Part shown: in pieces, positions 59,414-64,000 of the stretch
How the letters are laid out: each line of letters starts with the position of its first letter
Position numbering within the stretch: position 1 is the first letter of the stretch
From: an uncultured Muribaculaceae bacterium
GTDB lineage: Bacteria > Bacteroidota > Bacteroidia > Bacteroidales > Muribaculaceae
Assembly (NCBI GenBank): GCA_910584365.1
Contig: CAJUAF010000002.1
Coordinates: 1 to 64,000 of the forward strand
Direction of reading: 5' to 3'
Length of the DNA: 64,000 nt
The notes under the pieces: model-generated
Seen by the model: the letters and a program-made list of their open reading frames with translations, nothing else
The model's database searches: none
Told to the model about the DNA's origin: nothing
Translations under genes and position numbers: made by a program

Positions 59414-60523
59414 ATGTCTGAAAATTCCCTACTGACCCGACTTGACGGCATTGAAGCCCGCTTCGAGGAAGTGTCAACCCTGATTACCGATCCGGCGGTC
59501 ATCGCCGATATGCAGCGCTATGTCCGTCTCAACAAAGAATACCGGGAGCTTGAAAAGCTGACGGGAGCCACGCGCCGTTACCGTTCGCTCCTTGACAATA
59601 TAACCGAGGCCCGGCAGATACTTGATTCCGAAACGGACGACGAGATGCGCCTCATGGCCCGGCAACAGCTTGACGAAGCCACCGCGGAACTCCCTTCCCT
59701 CGAGGAAGTAATAAAGATACTCCTGATTCCGGCCGACCCCGAAGACGCCAAAAACGCTATTGTGGAAATCCGGGGGGGCACCGGAGGTGATGAAGCCGCC
59801 CTGTTCGCCGGAGACCTCTATAAAATGTACACCCGCTACTGCGAGTCGAAAGGCTGGCAGGTAGCCGTGACAAGTTTCTCCGAAGGAGCCGTCGGCGGAT
59901 TCAAGGAGATCGTTTTCGCAGTCAGCGGCGACAATGTGTACGGCACTCTGAAATATGAGAGCGGCGTGCATCGCGTTCAGCGCGTTCCGGCCACAGAAAC
60001 CCAGGGACGTGTACACACCTCGGCCGCCACTGTCGCCGTGCTTCCCGAGGCGGAAGCGTTCGACGTGGAGATAAACGAAGGGGAAATCAAGTGGGAGACT
60101 TTCCGGAGCGGGGGTGCCGGAGGCCAGAATGTCAACAAGGTCGAGTCCGGAGTCAGACTGCGTTATATGTGGCGGAATCCTGTGACGGGACAGACGGATG
60201 AAATTCTGATCGAATGTACCGAGACACGCGACCAGCCAAAGAACAAGGAACGCGCCCTGAGCCGTCTTCGCACCTATATCTACGACCGGGAGCATCAGAA
60301 ATATGTCGATGACATCGCATCCCGCCGCAAGACCCTTGTCTCGACCGGGGACCGCTCGGCCAAAATCCGCACCTACAATTTCCCGCAGGGACGCATTACG
60401 GATCACCGTATCAACTATACGGTCTATAACCTTCAGGGATTCCTCGACGGAGACATCCAGGATTGCATCGACCACCTGATAATCGCCGAAAACGCCGAAA
60501 AGCTTAAGGAAGCGGAACTTTAA
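59414..60523 (+). CDS. prfA: Peptide chain release factor 1
   Basis: Recognises UAA and UAG and triggers peptide release. 369 residues. The GGQ motif lies in RSGGAGGQNVNKVESG near residue 240. The codon-recognition tripeptide PAT appears in RVPATETQGRVHTS, which marks RF1 rather than RF2. I chose the ATG at 59414 (MSENSLLTRLDGIEARF); the open frame further upstream overlaps the promoter. pyrF follows after 61 bases. Confidence 0.97.
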   Translation: MSENSLLTRLDGIEARFEEVSTLITDPAVIADMQRYVRLNKEYRELEKLTGATRRYRSLLDNITEARQILDSETDDEMRLMARQQLDEATAELPSLEEVIKILLIPADPEDAKNAIVEIRGGTGGDEAALFAGDLYKMYTRYCESKGWQVAVTSFSEGAVGGFKEIVFAVSGDNVYGTLKYESGVHRVQRVPATETQGRVHTSAATVAVLPEAEAFDVEINEGEIKWETFRSGGAGGQNVNKVESGVRLRYMWRNPVTGQTDEILIECTETRDQPKNKERALSRLRTYIYDREHQKYVDDIASRRKTLVSTGDRSAKIRTYNFPQGRITDHRINYTVYNLQGFLDGDIQDCIDHLIIAENAEKLKEAEL

Positions 60524-60584
60524 AGGAGAAAAGACACCTGTAAATCAACCGATAACCCAAACATACGTTTGCAAGCATAGATTT

Positions 60585-61430
60585 ATGACAAGAAAAGAAC
60601 TTATCGACCACATCGGGGAAAAGCGTTCGTTCCTCTGCGTCGGGCTTGACACCGATATCAGGAAGTTTCCCCCCTGTATTCTCGAAAAGGCGGGAGATAA
60701 CGCCTACGAAGCCATAATGGCTTTTAACAAAGCTATCGTGGACGCCACAGCGCCTTACTGTGTCGCCTATAAACCCAACACTGCTTTCTATGAGGCTTTC
60801 GGCACGGAAGGATGGAGAGCGCTGGCCGACACCTTCGCCTATATCCGCGCCAATCATCCGCGGCATTTCATAATCGCCGATGCCAAGCGCGGCGATATAG
60901 GGAATACATCGGCGATGTATGCCCGTGCGTTCTTCAATGATCTTGATGCCGACGCCCTGACGGTAGCTCCCTATATGGGGTCCGACAGTGTGAAACCCTT
61001 CCTGGGTTTTGACGGCAAATGGGTGATTCTGCTGGCTCTGACCTCGAATCCCGGTTCGATGGATTTCCAGCTGACAGAGGACAAGGACGGTTCCCGGCTT
61101 TTCGAAAAGGTAATCCGCGAGTCCTCCACGTGGGCCACACCCGAGGAGATGATGTATGTGGTCGGAGCCACCCGCGGCGAGATGTTCCGTGATATCCGCC
61201 GGTGTGCCCCCGACAGCTTCCTGCTTGTGCCCGGTGTCGGCGCCCAGGGGGGAAGCCTGGAAGAAGTATGCCGTTACGGCATGACCGATGACTGCGGACT
61301 GCTTGTCAATTCCTCCCGCGCCATCATCTATGCATCCTCCGGCGAAGACTTCGCCCAGGCGGCCGCCGAGGCGGCAAAAGCCGTAGCCGGCCAAATGGCT
61401 GACTTCCTCGGGACTTATAGCAAAATTTAA
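60585..61430 (+). CDS. pyrF: Orotidine 5'-phosphate decarboxylase (type 2)
   Basis: Last step of UMP synthesis. 281 residues. The catalytic DAKRGDIGNTSAMYARAFF is near residue 98, LCVGLDTDIRKFP near the start and LVPGVGAQGG near 215. The length and sequence match the longer subfamily 2 typical of Bacteroidetes. It may be co-transcribed with prfA. Confidence 0.97.
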   Translation: MTRKELIDHIGEKRSFLCVGLDTDIRKFPPCILEKAGDNAYEAIMAFNKAIVDATAPYCVAYKPNTAFYEAFGTEGWRALADTFAYIRANHPRHFIIADAKRGDIGNTSAMYARAFFNDLDADALTVAPYMGSDSVKPFLGFDGKWVILLALTSNPGSMDFQLTEDKDGSRLFEKVIRESSTWATPEEMMYVVGATRGEMFRDIRRCAPDSFLLVPGVGAQGGSLEEVCRYGMTDDCGLLVNSSRAIIYASSGEDFAQAAAEAAKAVAGQMADFLGTYSKI

Positions 61431-61439
61431 CGCTATCGG

Positions 61440-61471
61440 TTTCTTTATCTCGCGCAAATCCATTAAATTTG
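61440..61471 (+). promoter_or_regulatory. Promoter of pgk
   Basis: TTTC (61440-61443), a 20-base spacer and TAAATTTG (61464-61471). The position supports the ATG at 61539. Confidence 0.65.
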
Positions 61472-61538
61472 TTGTCGGATTGTTTATCCGCGCAACGTAT
61501 TGACGACTCAACATTCCAACAAACTCATAAAAACAGTC

Positions 61539-62786
61539 ATGAAACTCGACGATTACAAATTTGCCGGTAAAAAAGCCATCGTCCGCGTTGACTTCAACGT
61601 GCCTCTGGACGAAAACGGCAACATCACCGATGACACCCGTATCCGCGGCGCTCTCCCCACTCTCAAGAAAATCCTTGAAGAAGGGGGCAGCCTCATCATC
61701 ATGTCCCATATGGGCAAACCCAAAGGGAAAGTGAACCCCAAGCTCTCCCTTAACCAGATCAAGGACGCCGTTGCCAAGGCTCTGGGCCGCGACGTGAAGT
61801 TCGCCGATGACTGCGCCAACGCTTCCGAAGCCGCAGCCGCTCTCAAACCCGGCGAAGTCCTCCTGCTCGAGAACCTCCGCTTCTATCCCGAAGAGGAAGG
61901 CAAGCCCGTAGGCATCGACAAGGCTGATCCCGCTTACGACGCAGCCAAGAAAGAGATGAAGGAGCGTCAGAAAGAATTCGCCAAGAAACTCGCTTCATAC
62001 GCCGACGTTTATGTGAACGACGCCTTCGGTACCGCTCACCGCAAACACGCCTCCACCGCCGTTATCGCCGACTACTTCAAGCCGGAGGACAAGATGCTCG
62101 GTTATCTCATGGAGAAAGAGGTCGACGCCGTAGACAAAATTCTCAGCGACATCAAGCGTCCTTTCACCGCAATCATGGGTGGCTCCAAAGTATCCACTAA
62201 AATCGGCATCATCGAGAACCTTATGGACAAGGTTGACAACCTTATCCTCTGCGGCGGTATGACCTATACTTTCGCAAAGGCTATGGGAGGAAATGTCGGC
62301 AACTCCATCTGCGAGAACGACAAGCTCGATCTCGCCCGCGACATCATGAAGAAAGCGAAAGAGAAAGGTGTCAACCTCGTCCTCGGTACGGACTGTGTGG
62401 CCGCTGATGCTTTCAGCAACGATGCCAACACCAAGATCTGTTCCGTAATGGAAATTCCCGAAGGATGGGAAGGTCTGGATGCAGGTCCCGAGACACGCAA
62501 GGCTTTCGCCGATGTCATCAAGGATGCCAAGACCATCCTCTGGAACGGTCCTGCCGGAGTGTTTGAATTCGACAACTTTACTGCCGGTTCCCGCGCTATC
62601 GCCGAGGCAATCGTAGAGGCTACCAATAACGGAGCTTTCTCTCTTGTCGGCGGCGGCGACTCCGTTGCCTGCGTTAACAAGTTCGGTCTGGCCGATGAAG
62701 TCAGCTACGTATCCACCGGTGGCGGCGCTCTTCTCGAGGCTATCGAAGGGAAAATTCTCCCCGGTATCGCTGCTGTCAAAGGCTGA
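61539..62786 (+). CDS. pgk: Phosphoglycerate kinase
   Basis: Glycolytic kinase making ATP from 1,3-bisphosphoglycerate. 415 residues. Conserved segments are VRVDFNVPLDENGNITDDTRI, MSHMGKPKGK, VNDAFGTAHRKHAST, AIMGGSKVSTKI and the C-terminal GGGDSVACVNKF. I chose the ATG at 61539 (MKLDDYKFAGKK); the alternative TTG 39 bases upstream adds unconserved residues. Codon use looks highly biased, as expected for an abundant protein. It ends before a 23-bp inverted repeat. Confidence 0.97.
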   Translation: MKLDDYKFAGKKAIVRVDFNVPLDENGNITDDTRIRGALPTLKKILEEGGSLIIMSHMGKPKGKVNPKLSLNQIKDAVAKALGRDVKFADDCANASEAAAALKPGEVLLLENLRFYPEEEGKPVGIDKADPAYDAAKKEMKERQKEFAKKLASYADVYVNDAFGTAHRKHASTAVIADYFKPEDKMLGYLMEKEVDAVDKILSDIKRPFTAIMGGSKVSTKIGIIENLMDKVDNLILCGGMTYTFAKAMGGNVGNSICENDKLDLARDIMKKAKEKGVNLVLGTDCVAADAFSNDANTKICSVMEIPEGWEGLDAGPETRKAFADVIKDAKTILWNGPAGVFEFDNFTAGSRAIAEAIVEATNNGAFSLVGGGDSVACVNKFGLADEVSYVSTGGGALLEAIEGKILPGIAAVKG

Positions 62787-62797
62787 TAGAGATATAA

Positions 62798-62859
62798 TTC
62801 CGAGATAAAATAAGGAGATGAGTGGAATTTCCCACACATCTCCTTATTTTATCTCGGAA
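62798..62859. terminator. Bidirectional terminator, 23-bp perfect inverted repeat
   Basis: Arms 62798-62820 and 62837-62859 are perfectly complementary, with an inner GTGG/CCAC stem. It serves pgk and the convergent glucokinase gene. Confidence 0.85.
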
Positions 62860-62885
62860 GATTGATTTTGTCCTTATGTTGGCTG

Positions 62886-63929
62886 TCAGGCCTGGGGCGT
62901 TGTCGCGGGGGTGACCTGAGGAACAGCGGGAGTGGGGGTTACGGGAATTGCTGAAGGCGTGGGCATCTGCTTTGCTTCCCAGCCGAGAGCGCTGGCACCG
63001 AGAACGGCCGCATCAGCTTCCTTAAGTTCGGAAAGAAGAATCTTGACCTTACCTTTCCAGATTTTGATCATATTCTTCTCCATCGACTCACGCAGAGGCT
63101 TCATCAGCAGTTCGCCGCTCTTTGCCAGGCCGCCGAAGAGGATAAACGCTTCGGGAGCGGAGAAGACAGTGAAGTCGGCGAGAGCTGCGCCGAGAATATC
63201 TCCGGTGAACTCAAAGACATCTTTGGCAAGTTTGTCGCCAGCGATGGCAGCGTCATATACGTCCTTGGAGGTGATATCCTCGGTTGGGATATTGCGCAGC
63301 AGGGAAGGCTCGTTGCTGCGGGCTTCGAGGAATTCGCGGGCAGTGCGGGCCACGCCGGTAGCGGAGCAGTATGTTTCCAGGCAACCGCAGCGGCCGCAGC
63401 CGCAAAGGCGTCCGTTATTGCGCTTTACAATGATATGGCCGAGTTCTCCGGCGAATCCGTCATGGCCGTAGACAAGCTGTCCGTTGATTACGATTCCGGA
63501 ACCGACACCGGTGCCAAGCGTAATCATGATGAAGTCTTTCAGGCCGCGGGCGGCGCCATAGGTCATCTCGCCGATAGCGGCGGCGTTGGCGTCATTGGTG
63601 ATGGAGACAGGAATACCGAATTTATCGCTGACAAGCTGAGCCAGGGGTATGGGTGTGGGCCAGGGGAGGTTCACACCGCTTTCGATGGTTCCCGTATAAT
63701 AGTTGGCGTTGGGGGCGCCGATACCGATACCGTGGATTTTCCCGATAGCGTCATTGGCTTCCAGCAGCTTGGTAAGTTCAGTATGGAGTTCGTCGAGATA
63801 TGCTTCAATCGTGCTATGTTTGCGGGTCTTGATTGACGAACTTGCGAGGACTACACCGCGCGCGTCTACAATGCCGAAGACGGTGTTTGTTCCGCCTATG
63901 TCGATACCGACTACATAAGGTTTGCTCAT
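62886..63929 (-). CDS. ROK-family glucokinase
   Basis: 347 residues. ATP-binding GIDIGGTNTVFGIVD is at the start, NDANAAAIGEMTYGAARG holds the catalytic Asp, and the ROK zinc motif is CGCGRCGCLETYCSA (near residue 175). No helix-turn-helix is present, so it is an enzyme and not a repressor. It phosphorylates glucose, feeding glycolysis next to pgk. The last 30 residues form a Thr/Pro/Ala-rich tail (PTPSAIPVTPTPAVPQV). At the window edge, CCTTTGC on the minus strand looks like the 3' part of its -7 element. Confidence 0.93.
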   Translation of the reverse strand: MSKPYVVGIDIGGTNTVFGIVDARGVVLASSSIKTRKHSTIEAYLDELHTELTKLLEANDAIGKIHGIGIGAPNANYYTGTIESGVNLPWPTPIPLAQLVSDKFGIPVSITNDANAAAIGEMTYGAARGLKDFIMITLGTGVGSGIVINGQLVYGHDGFAGELGHIIVKRNNGRLCGCGRCGCLETYCSATGVARTAREFLEARSNEPSLLRNIPTEDITSKDVYDAAIAGDKLAKDVFEFTGDILGAALADFTVFSAPEAFILFGGLAKSGELLMKPLRESMEKNMIKIWKGKVKILLSELKEADAAVLGASALGWEAKQMPTPSAIPVTPTPAVPQVTPATTPQA

Positions 63930-64000
63930 TGTTTTTTCTTGGATATTATGGTAAGATATGTATAAAGTTCTTTTCCTGAGGTAAGATTCTACCGCAAAGG

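Noticed and set aside
1..64000. CRISPR arrays, intact IS elements, prophage, rRNA genes
   Set aside because: No regularly spaced repeats, transposase, phage structural genes or rRNA sequence were seen on either strand.

Overview
The window reads as a chromosomal segment of a Bacteroidales bacterium, most likely Muribaculaceae (the former S24-7 group). Four things point there. Promoters follow the Bacteroidetes pattern TTTG-N19-21-TAnnTTTG, and start codons lack Shine-Dalgarno sequences. FeoA is fused to FeoB. The ileS-TraR/DksA-lspA-DUF4296 gene order is present. There are also SusF-like and SusR-like glycan genes and secreted proteins with Bacteroidetes-type C-terminal tails. The family assignment is inference; the order-level assignment is firmer.

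Layout. 1-3.0 kb: the 3' part of thrS, then infC (with an unusual 103-residue disordered N-terminal extension), rpmI and rplT. 3.2-5.3 kb: ahpC-ahpF peroxide defence. 5.5-7.0 kb: an EamA exporter, divergent from an OB-fold DUF3127 protein with an SSB-like acidic tip. 7.2-11.2 kb (minus): an alpha/beta hydrolase, a membrane-anchored MurF-like ligase, Ddl and a small unknown protein, read as one operon. 11.3-13.2 kb: a BlaI-type repressor and M56 sensor protease under a promoter that carries a repeated dyad. 13.5-15.5 kb (minus): membrane protein, ECF sigma factor and putative anti-sigma. 15.6-18.4 kb: ispE, grpE, dnaJ. 18.5-24.3 kb (minus): ileS, TraR/DksA-like, lspA, DUF4296 lipoprotein, preceded by a possible small RNA. 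24.9-27.4 kb: B12-dependent ribonucleotide reductase nrdJ. 27.7-33.6 kb: an alpha-glucan cluster of GH31 enzyme, SusE/F-like protein and SusR-like regulator. 33.7-37.3 kb: feoAB and a secreted leucine-rich-repeat protein. 37.5-40.1 kb: a second ECF sigma operon with envelope proteins. 40.2-41.7 kb: a K+/H+ antiporter, then tRNA-Pro. 42.0-50.5 kb (minus): a 4Fe-4S membrane protein, an aldo/keto reductase-ferredoxin-DUF1893 fusion, lepA, and a DUF4062-STAND-TPR protein next to the tRNA. 50.8-52.0 kb: a decayed metal/heme-uptake-type operon. 52.1-54.3 kb: cupin, hcp, rubredoxin. 54.4-55.3 kb: an SPFH protein. 55.4-59.3 kb (minus): a beta-propeller protein, an AmgK-like kinase fused to a RapZ-type C-terminal domain, and a MurU-like nucleotidyltransferase, each overlapping the next by ATGA. 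59.4-62.8 kb: prfA, pyrF, pgk. 62.9-63.9 kb (minus): ROK glucokinase.

Most genes are housekeeping. The parts most worth a second look are these: the STAND NTPase beside tRNA-Pro; the BlaI/M56 promoter with three AACTA-N6-TAGTT dyads; the relic operon, in which gene pieces were joined by deletions; the alternative MurF/Ddl cassette; the unassigned minus-strand promoter and hairpin upstream of ileS; and the protein fusions (AmgK-RapZ C, AKR-ferredoxin-DUF1893). Long, almost perfect inverted repeats close nearly every transcription unit. No CRISPR array, intact insertion sequence, prophage or rRNA gene was seen.
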